Below the pieces are notes generated by a model. That model was not told the origin of the DNA. It ran no database searches and saw nothing but the letters and a program-made list of their open reading frames with translations. From the NCBI RefSeq assembly GCF_963668215.1, contig NZ_OY764190.1, forward strand, positions 2,852,001 through 2,916,000: 64,000 nt of DNA, written 5' to 3'. Below are positions 18,758-26,534 of this stretch, one piece after another. The stretch comes from an uncultured Desulfosarcina sp. (GTDB lineage Bacteria; Desulfobacterota; Desulfobacteria; Desulfobacterales; Desulfosarcinaceae). How positions within the stretch are numbered: position 1 is the stretch's first letter; every line of letters begins with the position of its first letter. A program made the translations under genes and the position numbers.

Positions 18758-20014
18758 ATGACCATCGAGCAGACCATCGTGCAAATGGCCCGGGACGCTA
18801 AAAAAGCCGCTTCCGTCCTGGGGCGGTGCGACACGACGCGCAAGAACCAAGCCCTCCTGACCATGGCCGACCTGCTGGAACAACAGGCGGATACCATTTT
18901 CCGCGAGAACCGCAAGGATCTGGAACGGGCCGAGGCGGCCGGGCTTTCCGCGGCCACGGTGGACCGGCTCCGGGTGGATGAGAAAACCATTGCCTCCATG
19001 GCCGGCGGGCTGCGCGAAGTGGCGGGGTATGATGATCCGGTGGGTACCATGGGACCGACGCGGATGCGTCCCAACGGGCTGCGCGTGGCCCGTATGCGGA
19101 TTCCGCTGGGCGTCATCGGCATCATTTACGAATCGCGGCCCAATGTCACCATCGACGCGGCGGGCCTCTGCCTGAAGTCCGGCAATGCCGTGATCCTGCG
19201 GGGCGGTTCCGAAGCGATCGCTTCCAACCAGGCCATGGCCCGAATCATCGCCCAGGCCCTGGAATCGACCGGCCTGCCGCCCCAGGCAGCCCAGGTGGTG
19301 CCCACCGAGGACCGTGCGGCCGTGAATGCCCTGCTGGCCCAGGAAGAGTTCGTCGACCTGATCATCCCGCGGGGCGGTGAGGGATTGATCCGGTTTGTGG
19401 TGGAACATTCCAAGATTCCTGTGCTCAAGCATTACAAAGGGGTCTGCCACGTGTTTGTGGACGAATCGGCCGACCTGGAGATGGCCATGGATATCGCCTT
19501 CAACGCCAAGGTCCAGCGACCGGGCGTGTGCAATGCCATGGAAACCCTGCTGGTTAATCGTCAGGTGGCCGGGGATTTTTTGCCCGCCATGGCCCGGCGA
19601 TTCGCAGAGGCCGGCGTCGAACTGCGCGGCTGCCCGGACACCTGTGCCATTTTGCCCGAGGCCACGCCGGCCGTCGAAGCGGACTGGCCGGCGGAGTATT
19701 TGAACCTGACCCTGGCGGTCAAGGTGGTCGCGGACATGGACGCCGCCATGGACCACATCGGTCAATACGGTTCGAGCCATACGGAAGCCATCGTAACCAG
19801 CCATTTTGGACGCGCCCAGCGTTTTCAGCGTGAAGTGGATGCTTCGGTGGTGCTGGTCAATGCTTCCACCCGTTTCAATGACGGCGGGCAGTTGGGCCTG
19901 GGCGCGGAAATGGGCATCAGCACTTCCAAGCTGCACGCCTTCGGACCCATGGGGCTGGAGGAGTTGACCACGAAGAAGTTTGTGGTAAGCGGCGAAGGAC
20001 AAATCCGAGAATAA
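18758..20014 (+). CDS. proA: Gamma-glutamyl phosphate reductase
   Basis: 418 residues. Aldehyde-dehydrogenase superfamily; it reduces glutamyl phosphate to glutamate semialdehyde for proline synthesis. Motifs: [43 protein letters not shown], and the active-site cysteine in [14 protein letters not shown]. The C-terminal part has [10 protein letters not shown] and [23 protein letters not shown] at 18758 follows a strong GAGGAGGG, so it is chosen over one at 18728 inside proB. Confidence 0.97.
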   Translation: MTIEQTIVQMARDAKKAASVLGRCDTTRKNQALLTMADLLEQQADTIFRENRKDLERAEAAGLSAATVDRLRVDEKTIASMAGGLREVAGYDDPVGTMGPTRMRPNGLRVARMRIPLGVIGIIYESRPNVTIDAAGLCLKSGNAVILRGGSEAIASNQAMARIIAQALESTGLPPQAAQVVPTEDRAAVNALLAQEEFVDLIIPRGGEGLIRFVVEHSKIPVLKHYKGVCHVFVDESADLEMAMDIAFNAKVQRPGVCNAMETLLVNRQVAGDFLPAMARRFAEAGVELRGCPDTCAILPEATPAVEADWPAEYLNLTLAVKVVADMDAAMDHIGQYGSSHTEAIVTSHFGRAQRFQREVDASVVLVNASTRFNDGGQLGLGAEMGISTSKLHAFGPMGLEELTTKKFVVSGEGQIRE

Positions 20015-20018
20015 CCTC

Positions 20019-20684
20019 ATGCGTGCAGGACTTTTCGGCGGAACGTTCAATCCCATACACAAGGGACACCTGATGGCGGCCGAACAGGTGCTCGAACGGT
20101 TTTCTCTGGATCGCCTCTACATTATTCCCTGCCGCGAGCCACCACACAAATCCCCGGACTACCTGGCCCCGGCGGCGGATCGGGTACACATGGTCCGGCT
20201 GGCTTTGCCCGCCGATTCCCGATATTATATTTCCGAGGTTGAAATTCGCCGCAGCGGACCCTCTTATACCATCGATACGGTCACCCATTTTGCAGATACG
20301 GTCGTACCCGGCGCCACCCTGTTCCTGGTGATGGGAATGGACGCTTTTCTGGAAATTCACACCTGGAGACGATGGCTTGAACTGCTGGAGTGGGTGCAAC
20401 CCGTGGTGGTGACCCGTCGGTTGGACGGGGAAAGCGACGCCGATACCGACCGGTCGATAATGGACGAGAGCATCCGGACACGATTGTCCGGCGATTATAC
20501 CTATAATGAAAAAAATGGCTGCTGGCAAAATCCCCATGAGGCCTGCATCCACCTGCTGCAAACCCTTCCGGTAGCCGTTTCATCCAGCCAGGTGCGACGG
20601 CGGATCAAGACGGGAAAACCCATTGCCGGCCTTGTGCCTCCAGCCGTGAAGGCCTATATTGAAGAAAAGGAATTGTATCGATGA
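20019..20684 (+). CDS. nadD: Nicotinate-nucleotide adenylyltransferase
   Basis: 221 residues. Nucleotidyltransferase fold with GLFGGTFNPIHKGHL (the H-x-G-H motif), and SSSQVRRRI near the C-terminus in place of the ISxTxxR motif. It joins ATP and NaMN to make deamido-NAD. It starts 4 bp after proA and overlaps rsfS by four bases (ATGA), a very common nadD-rsfS arrangement. Confidence 0.95.
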   Translation: MRAGLFGGTFNPIHKGHLMAAEQVLERFSLDRLYIIPCREPPHKSPDYLAPAADRVHMVRLALPADSRYYISEVEIRRSGPSYTIDTVTHFADTVVPGATLFLVMGMDAFLEIHTWRRWLELLEWVQPVVVTRRLDGESDADTDRSIMDESIRTRLSGDYTYNEKNGCWQNPHEACIHLLQTLPVAVSSSQVRRRIKTGKPIAGLVPPAVKAYIEEKELYR

Positions 20685-21100
20685 CCCCGACAAACGATGC
20701 GGAACTGGACGTATACGTCAAGGCGGCGCTGGGAAAAAAAGCCAGGGATCCGGTTCTGTTGGATGTAAGCCGTCTGACAAGCCTGGCGGATGCGTTTCTC
20801 ATCTGCCATGGAACCTCCAACCGTCAGGTGAGCGCCATTGCCGACCACATCCGGCGGAGCCTGAGGAAGCAGGGCATCAAGCCCCTGAGCATCGATGGCG
20901 CCAAAGAAGGCCAATGGGTGCTCATGGATTACGGCCATGTGGTGATTCATGTGTTTTACGAAAGCACCCGCAGCTTCTACAATCTGGAAGATCTGTGGTC
21001 CGATGCCCGGCGGATCCGGACGGAAAGCATGCAGCAGGCGGTGGATGATACTGACGACGGGATGGCGGGTGAAGTGGACGAGTCGATCTATATCGAGTAG
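20681..21100 (+). CDS. rsfS: Ribosomal silencing factor RsfS
   Basis: 139 residues. The core DVSRLTSLADAFLICHGTSNRQVSAIADHI followed by EGQWVLMDYGHVVIHVFYESTRSFYNLEDLW is the RsfS (Iojap) signature, given here in part. The protein binds L14 and prevents subunit joining in starved cells. The C-terminal ~20 residues are acidic and not conserved. Coupled to nadD by a four-base overlap. Confidence 0.95.
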   Translation: MTPTNDAELDVYVKAALGKKARDPVLLDVSRLTSLADAFLICHGTSNRQVSAIADHIRRSLRKQGIKPLSIDGAKEGQWVLMDYGHVVIHVFYESTRSFYNLEDLWSDARRIRTESMQQAVDDTDDGMAGEVDESIYIE

Positions 21101-21126
21101 TTGCTGCGAGAGGTTTGGGATAAAAA

Positions 21127-21223
21127 GAATCCAGAAGTCAGGAGTCGGAATCCAGAAGAAGCCAATCGGTTGAGCAGAGAGACACCAGCCCATCCTGAAT
21201 CCTGACTTTTTACTTCTGGATTC
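21127..21223. repeat. Inverted-repeat element (TCAGGAGTC family), copy 2
   Basis: GAATCCAGAAGT (21127-21138) is the exact reverse complement of 21212-21223. Inside, GTCAGG (from 21138) can pair with CCTGAC (to 21206). The words TCAGGAGTC and GAATCC link it to the element at 9091-9178. It fills the gap between rsfS and gpmI and is followed by an A-rich run and the gpmI ribosome site. Confidence 0.65.
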
Positions 21224-21244
21224 TTCAAAAAAAACGGAGCAAAA

Positions 21245-22789
21245 ATGGCGAATAAAAAAACGCATATGCTGATCATTCTGGACGGCTGGGGCATTGGTGA
21301 AAATGAGCCCACCAACGCCGTGCTGGCTGCCGACACTCCCTGCCTGGACCGGCTTGTATCCACCTATCCTTCCACTCGGCTCCGCTGCTCGGGCCAGGAT
21401 GTGGGGCTGCCGGCCGGCATCATGGGCAACAGCGAGGTCGGGCACATGAACCTCGGGGCCGGACGGGTGGTCTATCAGGACCTGATGCGCATCGATAAGG
21501 CCATCGAAGACGGCTCGTTTTTCGAAAACGTCCAACTCGCTGCAGCCATGGAGGCCGTGGCAGCCCGCGGCGGGGCCCTGCATTTCATGGGGCTGGTTTC
21601 CGATGGCGGCGTCCACAGCCAACTCACCCACCTGTTCGCTCTTCTTAAGATGGCTAAAAAAAAAGGATTGTCCAACGTTTTCGTCCACGCCATTCTCGAC
21701 GGCCGGGATACCCCGCCGGACAGCGGGGCAGGCTATCTGGCGCAGCTCCAGGACCGGATCCAGGCCATCGGTACCGGTGCGATCGCCACGGTCTGCGGCC
21801 GTTTTTTTGCCATGGACCGCGACAAACGCTGGGAGCGGGTGGAAAAGGCCTACCGGTTGTATACTTCTGGGGATGGGCAGCCGGTATCCGATCCGGTTGC
21901 CGCCGTTAAAGGTGCATACAGCCGCAAGGAGACCGACGAATTCGTTCAGCCCCTGGCCGTGGTGGACGACGCCGGCCGGCCGGTGGGGACCGTCAGGGAC
22001 GGAGACGGGGTGGTTTTCTTCAATTTCAGGGCCGACCGTGCCCGGGAAATCACCCGGGCGTTTACCGAGAAAGGGTTCGACGGGTTCGCTCGGCAGGTCG
22101 CGCCGGATCTTGCCGGCTACACCACCATGACCTTGTACGACGAAACCTTCGATCTTCCCATGGCCTTCGGTCCGGTTCATCTGGAGATGATTCTGGGCGA
22201 AGTGGTCAGCCGAAACGGATTAAGGCAGTTGCGCATCGCCGAAACCGAGAAATACGCCCACGTGACCTACTTTTTCAACGGCGGAGAAGAAACGCCCTTC
22301 GAGAACGAGGACCGCTGCCTGATCCCTTCTCCCCGGGAGGTGGCCACCTACGATCTCAAGCCGGAAATGAGCGCTCACCAGGTGGCCGACGAGGTGGTTG
22401 CCCGGCTGGATTCAAACCAATACGATTTGATCGTACTCAATTTCGCCAACATGGACATGGTGGGGCATACGGGGGTCCTGGAGGCGGCCATCAATGCCTG
22501 CGAAACGGTGGACCGCTGCCTGGAGCGGGTGCTGGAAAATCTTCTTTCCCAAGGCGGCGCGGCCCTGGTCACCGCCGATCACGGCAATTCCGAAAAAATG
22601 GCCGGTCCGGACGGCAAGCCGTACACGGCCCACACCACCAACCCGGTTCGCCTGCTGCTGGTGGATGACAGCCGCAAAGAGACCCGCCTGCGGGAAGGGC
22701 GCCTGGGCGATATCGCGCCCACGCTGCTGGAGATCATGGGCCTGGATCAACCGGAGCAGATGACCGGTCGGAGCCTGCTGCAATCCTGA
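21245..22789 (+). CDS. gpmI: 2,3-bisphosphoglycerate-independent phosphoglycerate mutase
   Basis: 514 residues, full length. It interconverts 3- and 2-phosphoglycerate with two Mn ions. Seen: ILDGWGIGENEPTNAV at the start, the phosphoserine loop GIMGNSEVGHMNLGAGR, VHAILDGRDTPPDSG, NFRADRAREITRAF, NFANMDMVGHTG, and VTADHGNSEKM near the end. ATG at 21245 follows GGAGC. It lies 144 bp after rsfS with an inverted-repeat element between, so it may read from the upstream promoter or its own. Confidence 0.97.
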   Translation: MANKKTHMLIILDGWGIGENEPTNAVLAADTPCLDRLVSTYPSTRLRCSGQDVGLPAGIMGNSEVGHMNLGAGRVVYQDLMRIDKAIEDGSFFENVQLAAAMEAVAARGGALHFMGLVSDGGVHSQLTHLFALLKMAKKKGLSNVFVHAILDGRDTPPDSGAGYLAQLQDRIQAIGTGAIATVCGRFFAMDRDKRWERVEKAYRLYTSGDGQPVSDPVAAVKGAYSRKETDEFVQPLAVVDDAGRPVGTVRDGDGVVFFNFRADRAREITRAFTEKGFDGFARQVAPDLAGYTTMTLYDETFDLPMAFGPVHLEMILGEVVSRNGLRQLRIAETEKYAHVTYFFNGGEETPFENEDRCLIPSPREVATYDLKPEMSAHQVADEVVARLDSNQYDLIVLNFANMDMVGHTGVLEAAINACETVDRCLERVLENLLSQGGAALVTADHGNSEKMAGPDGKPYTAHTTNPVRLLLVDDSRKETRLREGRLGDIAPTLLEIMGLDQPEQMTGRSLLQS

Positions 22790-22838
22790 TTCACCCGATC
22801 CGGAGACCGATTCTTCCGCATGCTTTTTCCAAAAAGTG

Positions 22839-23372
22839 TCAGTTGGCGGAAAGAGCAATATCGACATTCAAATCGTCGGCTACTTCGGACAGGCCTTCCT
22901 CCAAAAGTGCAATGGCGGTGCCTTCGGGAATCTGAACCCGTATATCCATCACATACATGGCGGTGCCGCTCTCCGGAGAGGGTTTGACGCTGGACCTGAG
23001 GTCTACGATGTTGACTCCCTTGAGTGATAGGAACCGGCTGATTTTATAGACGATCCCCGAGTGATCCAACCCTTCCACGTGCAGGGACCGGGTGAAAAAT
23101 CCATTGGTAGGTTTCGCTTCCTGGGGCTCCAGGGGCCGCAGGAAGGCGGAAATGTTTTTTTCCAGTTCCAGGCGGCGACAGGCTTTGGAAAGGGGGGCGG
23201 CAACGTCTGCCGATCCGGCGGTAAACAGAAGGATCAGGGTGAATTCTCCGGCCAGCAAGGTCATGGAGGTGTCTTCCAACTTGCAGCCATGCTCAAATAG
23301 AATTTCGGTGACATCGGCGGCAATGCCGGGTCGGTCCTTGCCAAAAGCAGTCATGATGAAGCGTTGGGTCAT
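22839..23372 (-). CDS. Tandem ACT-domain protein (GcvR-like)
   Basis: 177 residues with two ACT domains: the first begins RFIMTAFGKDRPGIAADVTEI, the second SLHVEGLDHSGIVYKISRFL. This is the plan of GcvR, the regulator of glycine cleavage genes, and related amino-acid sensing proteins. No DNA-binding or catalytic domain is attached, so it should work by binding an amino acid and a partner protein. GGAG lies close before the ATG at 23372. It converges with gpmI. Confidence 0.85.
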   Translation of the reverse strand: MTQRFIMTAFGKDRPGIAADVTEILFEHGCKLEDTSMTLLAGEFTLILLFTAGSADVAAPLSKACRRLELEKNISAFLRPLEPQEAKPTNGFFTRSLHVEGLDHSGIVYKISRFLSLKGVNIVDLRSSVKPSPESGTAMYVMDIRVQIPEGTAIALLEEGLSEVADDLNVDIALSAN

Positions 23373-23398
23373 GGGGTCTCCTATCTGCCGGTTTTAAC

Positions 23399-23543
23399 TA
23401 GTGCCCGTCCAGAAATAGGCAAATTGGGTTGAGATCGAGGCGCACGAAAAATTTTACCGCAGTTATATGGTTGATATTTCGAGGATAAAATTTTTCGCGC
23501 AACAAAGATATCGGGCGAATTGGCCATTTCTGGGTGGGCACTA
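23399..23543. mobile_element. MITE-like element, about 145 bp
   Basis: Imperfect terminal inverted repeats: TAGTGCCCGTCCAGAAAT (23399-23416) against ATTTCTGGGTGGGCACTA (23526-23543). Each inner half holds a second inverted pair, AAAATTTTA and TAAAATTTT, so the whole element can fold into a long interrupted hairpin. It has no coding capacity, and lies between the ACT gene and recX. Terminal repeats plus a small size suggest a non-autonomous transposable element; no flanking target duplication was confirmed. Confidence 0.65.
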
Positions 23544-23608
23544 CCGTTGGCTATGCCATTTCTCGGCATCCGTCAAGAGATTGTGCCAAAACAAAAAGTA
23601 TAGTGATA

Positions 23609-24118
23609 ATGAACGGTGATGACCGATCTCGAAAGGCTGTTTTGACAGGCCCAACGCAATCCGAAGCCCTGCAAAGCGCCTTTCGCATTCTCGCCCGTCG
23701 GGACCATACCACGAACGAACTGGCGCAGAAGCTTCGCCGGAAGGGGTATGGCCGTAAGGCTGTCGATGGTGCGCTTGAACGCTGCCGGGAACTGGGGTAT
23801 CTGGACGATGCCCGCACCGCCAGGATGATGGCGGGTCATCTGGTCGCACGGGGATACGGTCCCTTGCGGATTCGCCAGGTATTGGGTCAAAAAGGCCTGG
23901 AGGAAACGCTGGTCGAACGGGTCATGGCCGCCGGTGAGAGTGAGGACAACCAGGTGCGCGCCGCCAAAAAGGCATTGGAAAAGAAAGCCTCCCGGCTGGG
24001 TCGGGAGAGCGATCCCTGGAAGCGCCGGCAGATCGCCTACCGGTTTTTGACCGGGCGGGGGTTTTCTTCAGCCGTCGTCAACCGGGCAATCGACGATATA
24101 TCGCTTCTAAGGAAGTAA
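23609..24118 (+). CDS. recX: Regulatory protein RecX
   Basis: 169 residues of helical repeats typical of RecX: ALQSAFRILARRDHTTNELAQKL (in part), RCRELGYLDDARTARMMAGH, RGYGPLRIRQVLGQKGL, and a third repeat KRRQIAYRFLTGRGFSSAVVNRAI. RecX binds inside the RecA filament groove and limits its growth. No recA is adjacent. The start at 23609 is chosen because the upstream open frame runs through the MITE-like element. The ribosome site is weak. After the stop a hairpin around 24157-24200 (TTTCAGG with CCTGAAA) may act as a terminator. Confidence 0.88.
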   Translation: MNGDDRSRKAVLTGPTQSEALQSAFRILARRDHTTNELAQKLRRKGYGRKAVDGALERCRELGYLDDARTARMMAGHLVARGYGPLRIRQVLGQKGLEETLVERVMAAGESEDNQVRAAKKALEKKASRLGRESDPWKRRQIAYRFLTGRGFSSAVVNRAIDDISLLRK

Positions 24119-24210
24119 TATCTGCTCAGGCGCAGTTTTTCGTCGGAGCGGCTTCCTTTCAGGTGTGTGGCCATGGGTGGCCTGAAAAAGCTTTTTAAGG
24201 CTGACACCGA

Positions 24211-25083
24211 TTAGCGGCGCAGGTAGCTGAAATCCGCCTTGGGCCGCCCCACAAAACAGGACTGCGTGAATCCGTAGCGTTTGATGATGGCCAGGGCTTC
24301 CCGTGCTTCGGTTTCATTGCCGCCGAAATCGAAGAGCCAGTGGCTGCCGTCGACGATCTTCCAGCGATCCTTGATTTTGCTGACCCTGATTCTTGCCGGA
24401 TCGAAGGCCACGCAATCCTCTCCGGCCATCGGTCCTTCCGGGACCCCGCCTTTGGCCAGCAGATAGGCAAACGATGGGTCCGGGCGGCCGACAAAGCAGG
24501 AGCGGTTCATCCGGTAATGGGTGATGACCTGCAATGCCTTTTGGGCGGAGACCCGGTCGGACCCGAAATCGAAGAGCCAGTGGCTGCCGTCGACAACTTT
24601 CCACCTTCCGTCAATCTGCTGAATTCCGACCGTCGAAGAATTGAAGGCGATGCAATCCTCTCCCCGCTCCGGCTTTGCCTGCGGCGGGGTCCTTGAGGCG
24701 GTGGCAGCGGATTTCTTCCGAACCCATCGGGAGCCTTTGAAGCCGCCGGTTTTTTCCACACATCGGAGGACGTTGCCCTGATTTTTGATTTCCAAAACCA
24801 GTTCTCCGGCGCCGGATGCGCGTCCCTTGGGAACGTCGGCCCACTTGCCGGTGATGCGGCCGTCACGGATGCTGCCGCTGAACACGTTGGCCCATGCCGG
24901 CTGCCCGCTGAAACCGGATTCGCCGTACCAGTGAAGCTCTTTGCCGATCTGGCGCAGGTAGTAGGTTCCCCCGTCGTTGCAGGACCATCGTCCGGTCAGG
25001 TTCGCCCAAGCTGTCGATATGGGCATCGCCGCCAGGATGATGGCCGTCAGCAGGATCGCTTTCATTCGGCAACATGTATTCAT
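24211..25083 (-). CDS. Secreted protein with two tandem cysteine-containing domains, function unknown
   Basis: 290 residues. Signal peptide MNTCCRMKAILLTAIILAAM...STAWA, then an N-terminal domain (LTGRWSCNDGGTYYLRQIG) and two copies of a ~68-residue domain. Copy one runs GEDCIAFN...RWKVVDGSHWLFDFG...RSCFVGRPDPSFAYLL and copy two GEDCVAFD...RWKIVDGSHWLFDFG...QSCFVGRPKADFSYL. Each copy has two cysteines that could form a disulfide. I do not know a name for the domain. The start is set at 25083 because GAGGTG lies 8 bases before it; an ATG at 25089 is too close. It starts 7 bp after the stop of the UGA-containing DsbA/FrnE gene and is surely co-transcribed with it. Confidence 0.82.
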   Translation of the reverse strand: MNTCCRMKAILLTAIILAAMPISTAWANLTGRWSCNDGGTYYLRQIGKELHWYGESGFSGQPAWANVFSGSIRDGRITGKWADVPKGRASGAGELVLEIKNQGNVLRCVEKTGGFKGSRWVRKKSAATASRTPPQAKPERGEDCIAFNSSTVGIQQIDGRWKVVDGSHWLFDFGSDRVSAQKALQVITHYRMNRSCFVGRPDPSFAYLLAKGGVPEGPMAGEDCVAFDPARIRVSKIKDRWKIVDGSHWLFDFGGNETEAREALAIIKRYGFTQSCFVGRPKADFSYLRR

Positions 25084-25090
25084 TTTCATT

Positions 25091-25729
25091 TCACCTCGAT
25101 TCGTTGTTGCTGGATGACCTTCTGGCAACGCCGGCCGACGTGAGCATGGATTTCAGTGCCTTATAAGACAGGGCGCCCACCAGGCGCCGGTCGCCAACCA
25201 TGAAGGTCGGCACGACGGTGATTTCGACATCGCGGCAGCGCTGCCAGTCCCGGTCCACCGCCTCACTATAGGTGCGCTGATCCAGGACTTTTCGGGCCGC
25301 TTCGATGTCCAGGCCGACGTCCTTGCATATCCGGAGCAATATCTCCGGCAGGGCGATATTCTCGCCGCGATGAAAATAGGCCAGAAATACCGCCATGTGA
25401 AACGCATCGCCCCGCCCCTGGTCCTCGGCCCACTTGCCCAGTTCCTGGGCCAGCCGGCTGTTATAGGTCATCTGCCGGTCGCCGAAGGGCAGGTTCAGTT
25501 CCCCGGCCACCCGCTTCAGGCGGGCCAGTATGGCGGGAATGTCCACCGGCTGCCCGGCGAAAAGATCCTGCAGGGACCGGCCTTCCTGCGGCGTTTCGGG
25601 ATGCAGGGGAAACGCCGTCCAGGTGACAGTGATGTCAAAGTTCGTTTCGAGTTGTTCAATACGCCCGGTACTGAAGTAGCACCAGGGTCAGATGTAGTCG
25701 GAGAAGACTTCCAATATCGCATTTTCCAC
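25091..25729 (-). CDS. Probable selenoprotein: DsbA/FrnE-family oxidoreductase with U-P-W-C active site
   Basis: 212 residues if UGA at 25690-25688 (codon 14) is read as selenocysteine. Reading from GTG at 25729 gives VENAILEVFSDYI-U-PWCYFSTGRIEQ. FrnE-type proteins have VCPWCY here, so UGA replaces exactly the first, nucleophilic cysteine of CxxC; the second is kept. Downstream of the UGA the frame continues without a break to 25091 with family features (FPLHPETPQEGRSL, and ITVVPTFMVGDRRLVGA with the cis-proline region). A hairpin lies just after the UGA (25687-25664). No signal peptide, so a cytoplasmic thiol-disulfide enzyme is expected. AAGG lies about 10 bases before the GTG. Calling without UGA readthrough yields only a truncated 151-residue protein from 25546. 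Alternative: a nonsense mutation. Confidence 0.8.
25664..25687 (-). promoter_or_regulatory. SECIS-like hairpin immediately after the UGA codon
   Basis: Starting at the base after UGA, CCC pairs with GGG at 25666-25664, and GGT with ACC or an inner TAC/GTA pair closes a TTCA loop. Bacterial SECIS elements lie directly downstream of the UGA and are recognised by SelB. Bacterial SECIS sequences are variable, so this is supportive only. Confidence 0.5.
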
Positions 25730-26024
25730 TATTTAACGGCCTTTCTTTCCGGTTTTCCCAAAAAACTGCGAAAAAATCAGGTTCGTTTTCGTGTCATTTT
25801 TTGTGGCTTGGTGTCAAGCGGTGCATGAAAAACAGATAAAGTGTCGGAACCTGGTTCGATCTTATGAAATTTTTACAAGAAGAAAACCCGAAGAATTCCC
25901 GATTGAAAATTTGGGAGGAAATACCTGGCAAATTGTCTGTCTGCAGGTATTCGGACGATGCAGTAAAATGGCAGCTCCATAGCTCAGAGGGTGGTGCACA
26001 CTATTTTGGGACCTACAATCTATT
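25730..26024. other. Intergenic region upstream of the selenoprotein gene
   Basis: 295 bp, AT-richer than its surroundings, between mgsA and the selenoprotein gene on the minus strand. It probably holds the promoter for the selenoprotein operon. No open frame, tRNA or clear repeat was found. Confidence 0.4.
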
Positions 26025-26462
26025 TCACCCCAACGGACGGCGGATATAACCGCTGTAATCCTTGACCACCGGTTCGTAATCGGTGTTGAACCAGGGGCTG
26101 GTGATAAAAAAGTCGGCCGTGGCCCGATTGCAGGCGGTCGGAATGTTGTAAAGTACCGACATGCGCAGCAGGGCCTTGACATCCACGTCGTGGGGCTGGG
26201 CCGACATGGGGTCCCAGAAAAAGATCAGAAGATCCAGTTCCCCTTTGGCGATCATGGCCCCGAGCATCTGATCGCCGCCCAAAGGACCGCTTTTCATACG
26301 GGTGATGGCCAGCCCGCACTGGTCGGCAAGCAGTTTGCCGGTCGTGCCGGTGGCAAACAGCTCATGTTTGGCCAGTGTATCCTTATTCTGGCGAACCCAC
26401 ATCAACAGGTCCTGCTTGCGCTCGTCGTGCGCTACCAGGGCTATGCGCTTGGTCGCTTTCAT
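26025..26462 (-). CDS. mgsA: Methylglyoxal synthase
   Basis: 145 residues. It converts dihydroxyacetone phosphate to methylglyoxal, a bypass of lower glycolysis under phosphate limitation. The family sequence is complete: IALVAHDERKQDLLMWV, ATGTTGKLL, SGPLGGDQMLGAMI, the catalytic aspartate region LIFFWDPMSAQPHDVDVKAL and PTACNRATADFFITSP. It ends close to a 295 bp spacer and starts 72 bp after the proline dehydrogenase stop on the same strand. Confidence 0.97.
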   Translation of the reverse strand: MKATKRIALVAHDERKQDLLMWVRQNKDTLAKHELFATGTTGKLLADQCGLAITRMKSGPLGGDQMLGAMIAKGELDLLIFFWDPMSAQPHDVDVKALLRMSVLYNIPTACNRATADFFITSPWFNTDYEPVVKDYSGYIRRPLG

Positions 26463-26534
26463 TTCTCTATTCCAATAGTTTATTCTTGATTGCGCCGGTT
26501 TTCGAAAATCGCCGGTTAGTTGGAAACGGCCGGA

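Noticed and set aside
25090..25730. Reading the DsbA/FrnE gene as a simple pseudogene broken by a stop codon
   Set aside because: The single stop is UGA and falls exactly on the catalytic cysteine, while the remaining ~200 codons are intact and followed by a coupled gene. Random decay would not choose this codon.
25970..26015. tRNA-like sequence (GCTCCATAGCTCAGAGGG)
   Set aside because: It resembles a D-arm start, but no anticodon stem, T-arm (GGTTCGA) or acceptor partner follows.
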